Part shown: piece after piece, positions 24,830 to 32,458 of the stretch
Layout of the letters: every line of letters starts with the position of its first letter
How positions within the stretch are numbered: position 1 is the stretch's first letter
Assembly: GCF_007923255.1 (NCBI RefSeq)
Contig: NZ_VOHJ01000030.1
Location: forward strand, 1 to 35,022
Length of the DNA: 35,022 bases
Direction: 5' to 3'
Source of the DNA: Vulcaniibacterium thermophilum
Lineage (GTDB): Bacteria; Pseudomonadota; Gammaproteobacteria; Xanthomonadales; Xanthomonadaceae
Notes under the pieces: model-generated
The model's database searches: none
What the model saw: the letters and a program-made list of their open reading frames with translations, nothing else
What the model was told of the DNA's origin: nothing
Made by a program: the position numbers and the translations under genes

Positions 24830-25153
24830 TCAGCGTTCCAGCAGGTCGAGCTTGCCCGGCTTGCCTTCCCACTCCTTGGCGTCCGGCAACGGGTCCTTGC
24901 GCGTGGTGATGACCGGCCACGCCTTCGACAGCTCGGCGTTGAGCTGCACGAACAGTTCCTGGCCGGCCGGCACGTCGTCGGCCGGGTAGATCGCGTTGAT
25001 CGGGCACTCCGGCTCGCACAGCGTGCAGTCGATGCACTCGTCGGGGTCGATCACCAGGAAATTCGGCCCTTCGTGGAAGCAGTCGACCGGGCACACCTCG
25101 ACGCAGTCGGTGTACTTGCACTTGATGCAGTTCTCGGTGACGACGAAGGGCAT
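24830..25153 (-). CDS. fdxA: 7Fe ferredoxin FdxA
   Basis: A 107-residue electron carrier of the Azotobacter ferredoxin I type with one [3Fe-4S] and one [4Fe-4S] cluster. Cysteines are at 9, 12, 17, 21, 25, 40, 43, 46 and 50. By comparison with Azotobacter FdI (offset one), Cys9, 17 and 50 hold the 3Fe cluster and Cys21, 40, 43 and 46 the 4Fe cluster; Cys12 and 25 are free. The C-terminal extension (about residues 60-107), with W-P-V-I-T-T-R-K-D, is typical. Redox partners cannot be inferred. A TAGAAT -10-like hexamer lies on this strand at 25188-25183, about 30 bp before the ATG. Confidence 0.96.
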   Translation of the reverse strand: MPFVVTENCIKCKYTDCVEVCPVDCFHEGPNFLVIDPDECIDCTLCEPECPINAIYPADDVPAGQELFVQLNAELSKAWPVITTRKDPLPDAKEWEGKPGKLDLLER

Positions 25154-25228
25154 GGCGACGGTCCGACGAAAAGCGAGCGCACGATTCTAGCCGGGCGCGA
25201 TCGCAGCCGCGGCTTGCGGTCTCGGCCG

Positions 25229-25259
25229 CAAAGAAGAAAGCCCGCAACGTGTGCGGGCT
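25229..25259 (-). terminator. Intrinsic terminator of tRNA-Glu
   Basis: On the minus strand an 8-bp stem AGCCCGCA / TGCGGGCT (25259-25252 and 25246-25239), loop of 5, is followed by TTCTTCTTTG. It starts 10 nt after the tRNA 3' end and separates the tRNA from fdxA on the same strand. Confidence 0.9.
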
Positions 25260-25268
25260 CTCCGGAGA

Positions 25269-25344
25269 TGGCGCTCCCTACGGGATTCGAACCCGTGTTT
25301 TAGCCTTGAGAGGGCCACGTCCTAGGCCTCTAGACGAAGGGAGC
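25269..25344 (-). tRNA. tRNA-Glu (anticodon CTC)
   Basis: A complete 76-nt cloverleaf with the 3' CCA encoded. The acceptor stem is GCTCCCT / AGGGAGC with discriminator G; the D-arm reads TCGTCTAGAGGCCTAGGA; and the T-arm GTTCGAATC loop is canonical. The anticodon loop CTCTCAA gives anticodon CTC, reading GAG. The anticodon stem TGGCC / GGCTA includes one G-T pair. It is the only RNA gene I see in the window and is flanked by its own promoter and terminator. Confidence 0.97.
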
Positions 25345-25372
25345 GGGGTCCGCGTCATGAACGCGGCTTGCT

Positions 25373-25401
25373 AGTATAACGGTCTGCGTTGCCGCCGGCA
25401 A
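25373..25401 (-). promoter_or_regulatory. Promoter of tRNA-Glu
   Basis: On the minus strand TTGCCG (25401-25396) and TATACT (25378-25373) are separated by 17 bp, and a GC-rich discriminator follows, as expected for a strong stable-RNA promoter. Transcription would start about 22 nt upstream of the mature tRNA. Confidence 0.75.
25375..25380 (+). promoter_or_regulatory. -10 element candidate for pcnB, overlapping the tRNA promoter
   Basis: TATAAC on the plus strand shares four base pairs with the TATACT of the divergent tRNA promoter. It would give pcnB a leader of about 50 nt. No convincing -35 is seen. Prediction only. Confidence 0.4.
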
Positions 25402-25436
25402 CGAACCCGTCCACTGCCGCGGCACGCCCGCTCCTG

Positions 25437-26801
25437 ATGCAAGCGAATCCGACCTCCAGCCTGCCCGCCTTGCGCGTGATCCCGCGCGAAGCGCACATCA
25501 TCTCGCGCAAGAACATCAGCCCGAACGCGCTGCGCGTGCTGTACCGCCTGCGCGAAGCGGGTTTCGGCGCCTATCTGGTAGGCGGGGCGGTCCGCGACCT
25601 GCTGATCGGCGGTCATCCGAAGGACTTCGACGTCGCCACCGACGCCACGCCCGAGGAGATCCGCGCGCTGTTCCGCAACTGCCGCCTGATCGGCCGCCGC
25701 TTCCGGCTCGCGCACGTCGTGTTCGGGCGCGAGATCATCGAGGTCGCCACCTTCCGCGCCAACAGCGACGACGGCACCGGCGAGCGCGAGCTCGACGAGA
25801 GCGGCCGGCTGCTGCGCGACAACGTCTACGGCACGATCGAGGAGGACGCGGTCCGCCGCGACTTCACCGCCAACGCGCTGTACTACGCGATCGAGGATTT
25901 CTCGGTGCGCGACTACGTCGGCGGCTTCGAGGACGTGCAGCACCGCGTGCTGCGTCTGATCGGCGATCCGGTCACGCGCTACCGCGAGGATCCGGTGCGC
26001 ATGCTGCGCGCGGTGCGGCTGGCGGCCAAGCTCGACTTCGACATCGAGCCCGCCACCGCCGAGCCGATCCCGCGGCTGGCGGGCATGCTCGCCGAGGCCG
26101 CGCCGGCGCGCCTGTTCGAGGAGTGCCTGAAGCTGTTCCTCGCCGGCCACGGCGAGAAGAGCTTCCTGGGCCTGGAGCGCTACGGCCTGCTGCCGGTGCT
26201 GCTGCCGGAAACCGCGGCCGCGCTCGCCGCCAACCGCAGCGGCGCCTTGCGGCGGATGATCCTGCAGGGCCTGCGCGCGACGGACCAGCGGGTGGTGAAC
26301 GACGAGCCGGTCTCGCCCGCGTTCCTGTTCGCGCTGCTGCTGTGGCCGGCGTACTGCCGCGCGCTGATGGCGCTGCAGGCCGAGGGCGTGCCCACCGCGG
26401 AAGCGCAGCGCCGGGCCGCCGATCGCGTGACGCTGCACCAGCTCTACCGGGTGGCGCTGCCGCGGCGCTTCTCGGTGCCGATGCAGGAGATCTGGCTGCT
26501 GCAACCGCGCTTCTCGCAGCGCCAGCGCAAGCGGGTGTTCCGCCTGCTCGCCCATCCGCGCTTCCGCGCCGCGTTCGATTTCCTCGCGCTGCGGCTGGCC
26601 GCCTCCGACGAGCACGCGGCCGACGTCGCGTTCTGGCGGGAGGCGCAGGCCAAGCCGGGCGACGCGCTGGCGGCCGAACTGGAGGCGCAGCCGCCGCAGG
26701 CGGTCGCCGAGGGCAAGCGCAAGCGCCGCAGACGGCGCCGGCGCGGCGGCGAGGACGCGGCCGGCGCGGACACCGGCCCGTCGGCCCCGGGCGAGGACTG
26801 A
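25437..26801 (+). CDS. pcnB: Poly(A) polymerase I
   Basis: Adds 3' poly(A) tails that promote RNA decay (454 residues). The nucleotidyltransferase head has L-V-G-G-A-V-R-D-L-L near residue 47 and the metal-binding D-F-D (Asp63 and Asp65) in P-K-D-F-D-V-A-T-D-A. R-R-D-F-T-A-N-A-L-Y and R-E-D-P-V-R-M-L-R-A-V-R follow, features shared with CCA enzymes. The length, the A-H-I-I-S-R-K lead-in and the Arg/Lys-rich C-terminus (K-R-K then a run of Arg) mark it as PcnB. ATG 25437 is preferred; an in-frame TTG at 25389 lies in the divergent tRNA promoter. folK follows 3 bp after the stop, as in E. coli. Confidence 0.95.
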   Translation: MQANPTSSLPALRVIPREAHIISRKNISPNALRVLYRLREAGFGAYLVGGAVRDLLIGGHPKDFDVATDATPEEIRALFRNCRLIGRRFRLAHVVFGREIIEVATFRANSDDGTGERELDESGRLLRDNVYGTIEEDAVRRDFTANALYYAIEDFSVRDYVGGFEDVQHRVLRLIGDPVTRYREDPVRMLRAVRLAAKLDFDIEPATAEPIPRLAGMLAEAAPARLFEECLKLFLAGHGEKSFLGLERYGLLPVLLPETAAALAANRSGALRRMILQGLRATDQRVVNDEPVSPAFLFALLLWPAYCRALMALQAEGVPTAEAQRRAADRVTLHQLYRVALPRRFSVPMQEIWLLQPRFSQRQRKRVFRLLAHPRFRAAFDFLALRLAASDEHAADVAFWREAQAKPGDALAAELEAQPPQAVAEGKRKRRRRRRRGGEDAAGADTGPSAPGED

Positions 26802-26804
26802 CGG

Positions 26805-27317
26805 ATGACCGCGCGTGCGGCGGGCGCCGCGGTGGTCGGCCTCGGCAGCAACCTCGGCGACCGCGTCGCGCAGTTGCACGAGGCGTTCGCCGCGCTCGAC
26901 GCGCTGCCGCACACGCGCGTGCGGCGCACGTCGAGGCTGTACCGGTCGCCGGCCTGGGGCGTGGCCGACCAGCCGGACTTCCTCAATGCCGCGGTGCTGC
27001 TGGAAACCGCGCTGCCGCCGCGCGAACTGCTGGACGAGTTGCTCGCGATCGAGCGCGAAGCCGGCCGCGACCGCAGCGCCGAGGCGGTGCGCTGGGGCCC
27101 GCGCGTGCTCGACCTCGACATCCTGCTGTACGGCGACCGCCGCATCGACGAGCCGGGCCTGCGCGTGCCGCATCCGCATCTGCACGAGCGCGCGTTCGCG
27201 CTGGTGCCGCTGCTGGAAGTGTGGCCGGAGGCGACGATTCCCGGCCGCGGCCGCGCGCGCGAGGCGCTCGACGCGCTCGGTGCGATGGCTCCGATCGAGG
27301 TCGAGGCGCTAGGCTAG
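26805..27317 (+). CDS. folK: HPPK, 6-hydroxymethyl-dihydropterin pyrophosphokinase
   Basis: Folate-biosynthesis enzyme (170 residues) that transfers pyrophosphate from ATP to hydroxymethyl-dihydropterin. Family features are G-L-G-S-N-L-G-D near residue 12, Y-R-S-P-A-W-G and Q-P-D-F-L-N-A-A near residue 55, and the signature [15 protein letters not shown] with the two Asp that bind Mg2+. [10 protein letters not shown] follows. It starts 3 bp after pcnB and ends 4 bp before panB, so it is in the middle of a pcnB-folK-panB operon. Confidence 0.96.
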   Translation: MTARAAGAAVVGLGSNLGDRVAQLHEAFAALDALPHTRVRRTSRLYRSPAWGVADQPDFLNAAVLLETALPPRELLDELLAIEREAGRDRSAEAVRWGPRVLDLDILLYGDRRIDEPGLRVPHPHLHERAFALVPLLEVWPEATIPGRGRAREALDALGAMAPIEVEALG

Positions 27318-27321
27318 CCGC

Positions 27322-28137
27322 ATGTACGCCGCCACGCCCGACAAACCCTGGACCGTTCCCGCGCTGCTCGACGCCAAGCGCGCCGGCCGCAAGCTGACGA
27401 TGCTCACCTGCTACGACGCCGGCTTCGCGCGCACGCTGGAGGCCGGCGGCGTGGACCTGATCCTGGTCGGCGATTCGCTCGGCATGGTGGTGCAGGGTCA
27501 CGACAGCACGCTGCCGGTGACGGTGGAGGCGATCGCCTACCACGTGCAGTGCGTGGCGCGTGGCGCGCGCCGCCCGCTGCTGATCGCCGACATGCCGTTC
27601 GGCGCCGACGCCACGCCCGAGCGCGCGCTGGAGGCGTCGATCCGCTTCCTGCAGGCGGGCGCGGCGATGGTCAAGCTGGAGGGCGCGGGCTTCAAGCTCG
27701 ACGTCATCCGCTTCCTGGTCGAGCGCGAGATTCCGGTCTGCGCGCACCTGGGCCTGACGCCGCAGTCGGTGTTGCGGCTCGGGGGGTTCAAGGTGCAGGG
27801 GCGCGAAGCCGCCGCCGGGGCGCGGCTGCGCGAGGACGCGCGCGCGGTGCAGGCGGCCGGCGCGTCGCTGCTGGTGCTGGAGTGCGTGCCGAGCGCGCTG
27901 GCGGCGGAGATCAGCGCGGAGCTCGAGATCCCCACCGTCGGCATCGGCGCCGGCCCCGGCTGCGACGGCCAGGTGCTGGTGCTGCACGACCTGCTGGGTC
28001 TGGCCAGCGGCCACCGCCGCCCGCGCTTCGTCAAGGATTTCCTTGCCGAAGGCGGCTCGGTGCAGGGCGCGGTGCAGGCGTTCTGCGAGGCGGTGCGCAG
28101 CGGCGCGTTTCCCGATGCCGCGCATTCGTACGAATGA
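27322..28137 (+). CDS. panB: Ketopantoate hydroxymethyltransferase
   Basis: First step of pantothenate synthesis (271 residues, TIM barrel): transfers a hydroxymethyl group from methylene-THF to ketoisovalerate. Conserved segments are [10 protein letters not shown] near residue 27, [12 protein letters not shown] with the metal ligand Asp near residue 50, [19 protein letters not shown], and V-L-E-C-V-P with the catalytic Glu. [16 protein letters not shown] is near the end. Its place after folK links folate supply with the pathway. A 105-bp gap with a dispersed-repeat fragment separates it from panC. Confidence 0.97.
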   Translation: MYAATPDKPWTVPALLDAKRAGRKLTMLTCYDAGFARTLEAGGVDLILVGDSLGMVVQGHDSTLPVTVEAIAYHVQCVARGARRPLLIADMPFGADATPERALEASIRFLQAGAAMVKLEGAGFKLDVIRFLVEREIPVCAHLGLTPQSVLRLGGFKVQGREAAAGARLREDARAVQAAGASLLVLECVPSALAAEISAELEIPTVGIGAGPGCDGQVLVLHDLLGLASGHRRPRFVKDFLAEGGSVQGAVQAFCEAVRSGAFPDAAHSYE

Positions 28138-28207
28138 GCACCGCGGACGAGCGCGGTGAGGCGATTGCCGGCGTTGCCGGCGCGATCGATCCCGCGTCTG
28201 CCTGATC

Positions 28208-28240
28208 GGCGTCCATCCGTATCCATCCGTGGCTGAGTCC
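28208..28240 (+). repeat. Fragment of an ATCCGTGGCT-type dispersed repeat
   Basis: The segment GTCCATCCGT ... ATCCATCCGTGGCTGAGTCC (within 28208-28240), just before panC, resembles 31335-31365 (TTCATCCGTG ... GGATCCGTGGCTCGCTCC) in the pgi-queG gap. The likeness is clear at the 3' end and weaker at the 5' end. Confidence 0.5.
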
Positions 28241-28242
28241 GC

Positions 28243-29091
28243 ATGATCGAAGTCGTTACCGAACTGCCCGCGCTGCGCGCGCGCATCGCCGAGTGGAAGC
28301 GCGCCGGGTTGCGCGTCGGTTTCGTGCCGACGATGGGCAATCTGCATGCCGGGCACTTCTCGCTGGTGCGGCTCGCCCGCACGCGCGCCGACCGCGTGGT
28401 CGCCAGCGTGTTCGTCAATCCGACCCAGTTCGGCCCGAACGAGGACTTCGGCCGCTATCCGCGCACGCCCGAAGCCGACGCGGCGGGGCTCGCGGCGGCC
28501 GGTTGCGATCTGCTCTGGCTGCCGTCGGTGGAGACGATGTACCCCTACGGCGTGCAGGGCACGGTGCAGGTGCACGTGCCGGGTGTGACCGCGACGCTGG
28601 AAGGCGCGCACCGGCCGGGTCATTTCGACGGCGTCGCCACCGTGGTCGCGCGGCTGTTCAACCAGGTGCAGCCGGATGTCGCCGCGTTCGGACGCAAGGA
28701 TTACCAGCAGCTCGCGGTGATCCGCTACCTGGTGCGCGATCTGGCCTTTCCGGTCGAACTGCTGGCCGGCGAGACCGTGCGCGAGGCCGATGGGCTGGCG
28801 ATGAGCTCGCGCAACCAGTACCTGTCTCCGGAGGAACGCCCGCGCGCGGCGACGATCCACGCCTGCCTGCTCGCCATGCGCGAGGCCATCCGCGCCGGGC
28901 GGCCACGGACGCAGGTCGAGGCGGAGGCGGACGAGCGCCTGCGCGCCGCCGGCTTCGTGCCGGACTACGCGGTGGTGCGCCGCATCGATCTCACCGAGCC
29001 CGCGGACGGAGAACCCGGCCCCCGGGTCGCGCTGATCGCGGCCCGGCTGGGGCGCACGCGCCTGATCGACAACCTGGAGTTCGACGGCTGA
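28243..29091 (+). CDS. panC: Pantothenate synthetase
   Basis: ATP-dependent ligase of pantoate and beta-alanine (282 residues). The nucleotidyltransferase motif [10 protein letters not shown] lies at residues 29-38 with His35 and His38, followed by [12 protein letters not shown] near residue 58. F-G-R-K-D-Y-Q-Q-L near residue 148 and M-S-S-R-N-Q-Y-L complete the active site. No Shine-Dalgarno sequence is obvious before ATG 28243. The stop codon is followed at once by a 20-bp perfect palindrome, and panD comes 146 bp later. Confidence 0.97.
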   Translation: MIEVVTELPALRARIAEWKRAGLRVGFVPTMGNLHAGHFSLVRLARTRADRVVASVFVNPTQFGPNEDFGRYPRTPEADAAGLAAAGCDLLWLPSVETMYPYGVQGTVQVHVPGVTATLEGAHRPGHFDGVATVVARLFNQVQPDVAAFGRKDYQQLAVIRYLVRDLAFPVELLAGETVREADGLAMSSRNQYLSPEERPRAATIHACLLAMREAIRAGRPRTQVEAEADERLRAAGFVPDYAVVRRIDLTEPADGEPGPRVALIAARLGRTRLIDNLEFDG

Positions 29092-29092
29092 T

Positions 29093-29112
29093 CGCCGGAA
29101 ACGTTTCCGGCG
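29093..29112. promoter_or_regulatory. Perfect 20-bp palindrome after panC
   Basis: CGCCGGAAACGTTTCCGGCG is exactly self-complementary, with no spacer, and begins one base after the panC stop. It could be a protein-binding operator or a hairpin acting as a transcription or decay barrier. There is no T-tract. Confidence 0.55.
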
Positions 29113-29190
29113 TTCCTGAATGGGGCCCGGCGGTCGGCAGCGTTCCGCGGGCGGAAGGGCGCGGGATGCTGCACTGCGCAAAGCGGCTGG

Positions 29191-29196
29191 TAGACT
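29191..29196 (+). promoter_or_regulatory. -10 element candidate for panD
   Basis: TAGACT lies 41 bp before the panD ATG in the 146-bp panC-panD gap. No good -35 is visible. Together with the palindrome this suggests panD-pgi can be transcribed separately from panBC. Prediction only. Confidence 0.35.
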
Positions 29197-29237
29197 TGCG
29201 CGATTGCCCGCCGCGCGCCGTGCGCCCGGAGACCGCC

Positions 29238-29618
29238 ATGCACCTGAACCTGCTGAAGGCCAAGATCCACCGCGCCACCGTCACCCACGCCGAGCTGCAC
29301 TACGAAGGCTCGTGCGCGATCGACGGCCGCCTGCTCGACATCGCCGGCATCCGCGAGTACGAGCAGGTGCACATCTACAACATCAACAACGGCCACCGCT
29401 TCGTCACCTACGCGATCCGCGGCGAGGAAGGCAGCGGCATGATCTCGGTGAACGGCGCGGCGGCGCACCTGGCGCAGCCCGGTGACCTGGTCATCATCTG
29501 CGCGTATGGCATGCTCGACGAGGCCGAGGCGGCGAACTTCAAGCCGACCCTCGTCTACGTGGATCGCCACAACCGGCTGACCCACACCAACCATTCGATC
29601 CCCGCGCAAGCCGCCTGA
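29238..29618 (+). CDS. panD: Aspartate 1-decarboxylase (pyruvoyl enzyme)
   Basis: Makes beta-alanine for pantothenate (126 residues). The precursor self-cleaves between Gly24 and Ser25 (H-Y-E-G-S-C-A-I-D), turning Ser25 into the pyruvoyl cofactor. The substrate-binding [11 protein letters not shown] segment and [12 protein letters not shown], with Tyr58-type and Asn residues, are intact. GGAG 7-10 bp upstream supports ATG 29238. With panB and panC next door, the three dedicated enzymes of the pathway are clustered; panE (ketopantoate reductase) is not in the window. pgi follows after 16 bp. Confidence 0.97.
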   Translation: MHLNLLKAKIHRATVTHAELHYEGSCAIDGRLLDIAGIREYEQVHIYNINNGHRFVTYAIRGEEGSGMISVNGAAAHLAQPGDLVIICAYGMLDEAEAANFKPTLVYVDRHNRLTHTNHSIPAQAA

Positions 29619-29634
29619 GACCGACGACACCCGC

Positions 29635-31149
29635 ATGGATGCCGACGCACGCCTCAGTCCCCTGCGCGCCGAGGCGGCGCGCGTCGCCCGCATTCCGCTG
29701 CGCGACCTGATCGCGCAGGATCCAGATCGCGCGTGCGGGTTCGCGCTGCGCGTCGGTCCGCTCTACGCCAGCTTCGCGCGCCAGCACTACGACCGCGCGG
29801 CGCGCGATGCGCTGTTCGCCCTGGCGCGCGAGCTCGACGTGCTCGCCCGCCTGCGCGCGCTGTTCGGCGGCGAGCCGGTCAACGTCACCGAAGGCCGCGC
29901 CGCGTTGCACACCGCGCTGCGCGGCAACCTGTCCTCGTCGCCGACCGCGCGCGAGGCGCACGGCGAGGCGGTGCGCGTGCGGCAGCGGATGCGCGAGGTG
30001 ATCGACGCGCTCGCGGCAGGCCCGGTGACCGACATCGTCAGCGTCGGCATCGGCGGCTCCGACCTCGGCCCGCGGCTGGCGGTGGACGCGCTGTCCGGTC
30101 CGCTGCGCGGACGCTTCCGCGTGCATTTCCTCTCGAACGTCGATGGCCACGCCGCGCAGCGCGTGCTGGCGGGCCTCGATCCGGCGCGCACCGCGGGACT
30201 GCTGATCTCCAAGAGCTTCGGCACGCAGGAAACCCTGCTCAACGGCCGCATCCTGCGCGAGTGGCTGGGCGACGACTCGCGCCTGTACGCGATCAGCGCC
30301 AACGTCGAGCGCGCGGCCGGCTACGGCATTCCCCCGGAGCGCATCCTGCCGATGTGGGACTGGGTCGGCGGGCGCTATTCGATGTGGTCGGCGGTCGGCC
30401 TGCCGATCGCGCTGGCGATCGGCATGGACGGCTTCGAGGCGCTGCTGGACGGCGCGGCGGAAATGGACGCGCACGTGCTCAACAGCGAGCCGGAGCGCAA
30501 CCTCGCCGTCTGGCATGCGTTCACCGCGGTCTGGAACCGCAACGCGCGCGGGCTGGAGAGCCAGGCGGTGCTGCCGTACGACGAGCGCCTGCGCCTGCTG
30601 CCGAACTACCTGCAGCAACTGGTGATGGAGAGCCTCGGCAAGTCGGTCACGCGCGACGGCCGTCCGGTCGCCTGCGCGACGGTGCCGGTGTGGTGGGGCG
30701 GTCCGGGCACGGATACCCAGCACAGCTTCTTCCAGGCGCTGCACCAGGGCACCTCGATCGTGCCGTGCGATTTCATCGGCGTGGCGCGCACCGATGCGCC
30801 GTATGCCGAGAACCATCGCGCGCTGCTGTCGAACCTGCTGGCGCAGTGCGAGGCGCTCGCCAACGGCCAGGCCAGCGACGATCCGCACCGCGTCTATCCG
30901 GGCGGCCGTCCGAGCACGCTGCTGCTGCTCGACGCGCTCACCCCGCGCGCGCTCGGCGCGCTGGTCGCGCTGTACGAGCACAGCGTGTACCTGCAATCGG
31001 TAGTGTGGCAGATCAACGCGTTCGACCAGTTCGGCGTCGAACTCGGCAAGCAGGTCGCCAACCGCCTGTTGCCGGCGCTGTCGGGCGAAGGCGAGGCGGA
31101 CGATCCGGTGACGCGCGCGCTGATCGCGGAGTTGCGCGGGGTCCGCTGA
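29635..31149 (+). CDS. pgi: Glucose-6-phosphate isomerase
   Basis: Interconverts glucose-6-phosphate and fructose-6-phosphate (504 residues; many PGIs are about 550). Conserved parts are G-I-G-G-S-D-L-G-P (about residues 139-147), S-K-S-F-G-T-Q-E-T (phosphate binding), W-D-W-V-G-G-R-Y-S with the catalytic loop near residue 240, [16 protein letters not shown] and [10 protein letters not shown] with the active-site His. A Lys in the last stretch (V-E-L-G-K-Q-V-A) completes the site. It starts 16 bp after panD and converges on queG across a repeat-filled 186-bp gap. Confidence 0.97.
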   Translation: MDADARLSPLRAEAARVARIPLRDLIAQDPDRACGFALRVGPLYASFARQHYDRAARDALFALARELDVLARLRALFGGEPVNVTEGRAALHTALRGNLSSSPTAREAHGEAVRVRQRMREVIDALAAGPVTDIVSVGIGGSDLGPRLAVDALSGPLRGRFRVHFLSNVDGHAAQRVLAGLDPARTAGLLISKSFGTQETLLNGRILREWLGDDSRLYAISANVERAAGYGIPPERILPMWDWVGGRYSMWSAVGLPIALAIGMDGFEALLDGAAEMDAHVLNSEPERNLAVWHAFTAVWNRNARGLESQAVLPYDERLRLLPNYLQQLVMESLGKSVTRDGRPVACATVPVWWGGPGTDTQHSFFQALHQGTSIVPCDFIGVARTDAPYAENHRALLSNLLAQCEALANGQASDDPHRVYPGGRPSTLLLLDALTPRALGALVALYEHSVYLQSVVWQINAFDQFGVELGKQVANRLLPALSGEGEADDPVTRALIAELRGVR

Positions 31150-31160
31150 GCGCCTTGTCG

Positions 31161-31357
31161 GCCACGGATCCACACGGACGAACGCGGATTCATCCCGGTA
31201 AGCGCATGGTTGCCGGGCGTACGGGCCAGGACGGCCCGGAAATTGGGCCCCGGCTTGCGCCGGGGCGACGGGTGTGGGCTCCGGTCGTCACCCGCGGCAC
31301 GCCGCTTCGTCAGTCGGCAAAGTTTCCGTGATCGTTCATCCGTGTGGATCCGTGGCT
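31161..31357. repeat. Inverted repeat pair in the pgi-queG gap
   Basis: Positions 31161-31183 (GCCACGGATCCACACGGACG then AAC) and 31335-31357 (GTTCATCCGTGTGGATCCGT then GGC) are reverse complements over 23 bp with one mismatch. They enclose the second REP-like palindrome (31245-31270). The second arm runs into the last codons of queG. A related fragment is at 28208-28240. Confidence 0.85.
31245..31270 (+). repeat. REP-like palindrome, copy 2
   Basis: GCCCCGGC / GCCGGGGC stem with a TTGC loop (31247-31266), near-identical to 8160-8185. It sits between convergent genes and may help stop transcription from either side. Confidence 0.75.
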
Positions 31358-32433
31358 CGCTCCGCTGCGCCAGCGCGGCGCGCATGCTGCGCCAGCGCCC
31401 ACTCGACGCTTTCGCGCACGACCGGGTCCTCGCTGCCGCGGCGCGACTGAAGTGCCGCCAGCACGTCGGGCGTGGTCGGGGCGTTGCCGAGCGCGATGGC
31501 GATGTTGCGCAGCCAGCGCTGGTAGCCGCTGCGGCGGATCGCGCTGCCCTCGGTGCGCTGCAGGAACTCGGCCTCGCTCCAGGCGAACAACTGCGGCAGG
31601 GTGGCGCGGTCGAGATCGTTGCGGGCGCGGAAATCAGGCTCGTCGGTACGGCGCGCGAACTTGTTCCACGGGCAGACGAGCTGGCAGTCGTCGCAGCCGA
31701 AGATGCGGTTGCCGATCAGCGGGCGCAGCTCGGGGTCGATCGGGCCCTCGTGCTCGATCGTGAGGTAGGCGATGCAGCGCCGCGCGTCCAGCCGCCATGG
31801 CCCGAGGAACGCGCGCGTCGGGCAGATGTCCAGGCAGCGCGTGCAGGTGCCGCAATGCGCGCTGGCGGGCGGGTCGATCGGCAGCGGGATGTCGACGAAC
31901 AGCTCGCCGAGGAAGAACCACGAGCCGCCGTCGCGGTCGATCAGGCAGGTGTTCTTGCCGATCCAGCCCAGCCCCGCGTTGCGCGCGAGCGCGCGTTCCA
32001 GCACCGGGGCGGAATCGACGAACACGCGGTGGCCGAAGGGGCCGATCTCCTCCGCGACGCGGTCGGCCAGCTTCTGCAGCCGGTTGCGCATCAGCTTGTG
32101 GTAGTCGCGGCCGAGCGCGTAGCGGGCGACGTAGGCGCGCTCGCCGTCGGCCAGCGTGGCCCAGGCTTCGTCGGGGTCGCGGCCGTAGTCGAGGCCGACC
32201 GAGATCACCCGCAGCGTGCCCGGCACCAGCTCCTGCGGCCGCGCGCGCTTGTCGCCGTGGCGCGCCATCCACTCCATCGAGCCGTACAGGCCCTGCCGCA
32301 GCCAGTCGCGCAGGTGCGCTTCGTCCTCGCCGAGCTCGACGCCGGCGATGCCCACGCGCTGGAATCCGTGCTCGCGCGCGAGCTGGCGGATGCGCTGCGC
32401 GAGCGCGACGGGATCGGGCGGGGACGGGGTCAC
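31336..32433 (-). CDS. queG: Epoxyqueuosine reductase QueG
   Basis: Cobalamin- and Fe-S-dependent enzyme for the last step of queuosine tRNA modification (365 residues). V-F-V-D-S-A-P-V-L-E-R (residues 137-147) contains the catalytic Asp140, and G-W-I-G-K-N-T follows. Two ferredoxin-like [4Fe-4S] motifs are Cys194, 197, 200 and 204 (C-G-T-C-T-R-C-L-D-I-C-P) and Cys247, 250 and 254 with Cys220. The reading frame is open further upstream into the divergent nnr gene, but family sequence begins at GTG 32433, 9 bp downstream of a TATACT element. The last codons overlap a dispersed repeat, so the C-terminus A-T-D-P-H-G is repeat-derived. Confidence 0.95.
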   Translation of the reverse strand: MTPSPPDPVALAQRIRQLAREHGFQRVGIAGVELGEDEAHLRDWLRQGLYGSMEWMARHGDKRARPQELVPGTLRVISVGLDYGRDPDEAWATLADGERAYVARYALGRDYHKLMRNRLQKLADRVAEEIGPFGHRVFVDSAPVLERALARNAGLGWIGKNTCLIDRDGGSWFFLGELFVDIPLPIDPPASAHCGTCTRCLDICPTRAFLGPWRLDARRCIAYLTIEHEGPIDPELRPLIGNRIFGCDDCQLVCPWNKFARRTDEPDFRARNDLDRATLPQLFAWSEAEFLQRTEGSAIRRSGYQRWLRNIAIALGNAPTTPDVLAALQSRRGSEDPVVRESVEWALAQHARRAGAAERATDPHG

Positions 32434-32442
32434 GGAAGTCGA

Positions 32443-32448
32443 AGTATA
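32443..32448 (-). promoter_or_regulatory. -10 element candidate for queG
   Basis: TATACT on the minus strand is 9 bp before GTG 32433, predicting a leader of only 2-3 nt. It overlaps the plus-strand TAGAAT at 32447-32452. No clear -35. Prediction only. Confidence 0.45.
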
Positions 32449-32452
32449 GAAT
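32447..32452 (+). promoter_or_regulatory. -10 element candidate for nnr
   Basis: TAGAAT is followed by 6 bp and then ATG 32459, so a normal start site would coincide with the A of the start codon. No clear -35. Prediction only. Confidence 0.45.
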
Positions 32453-32458
32453 CGCGCG

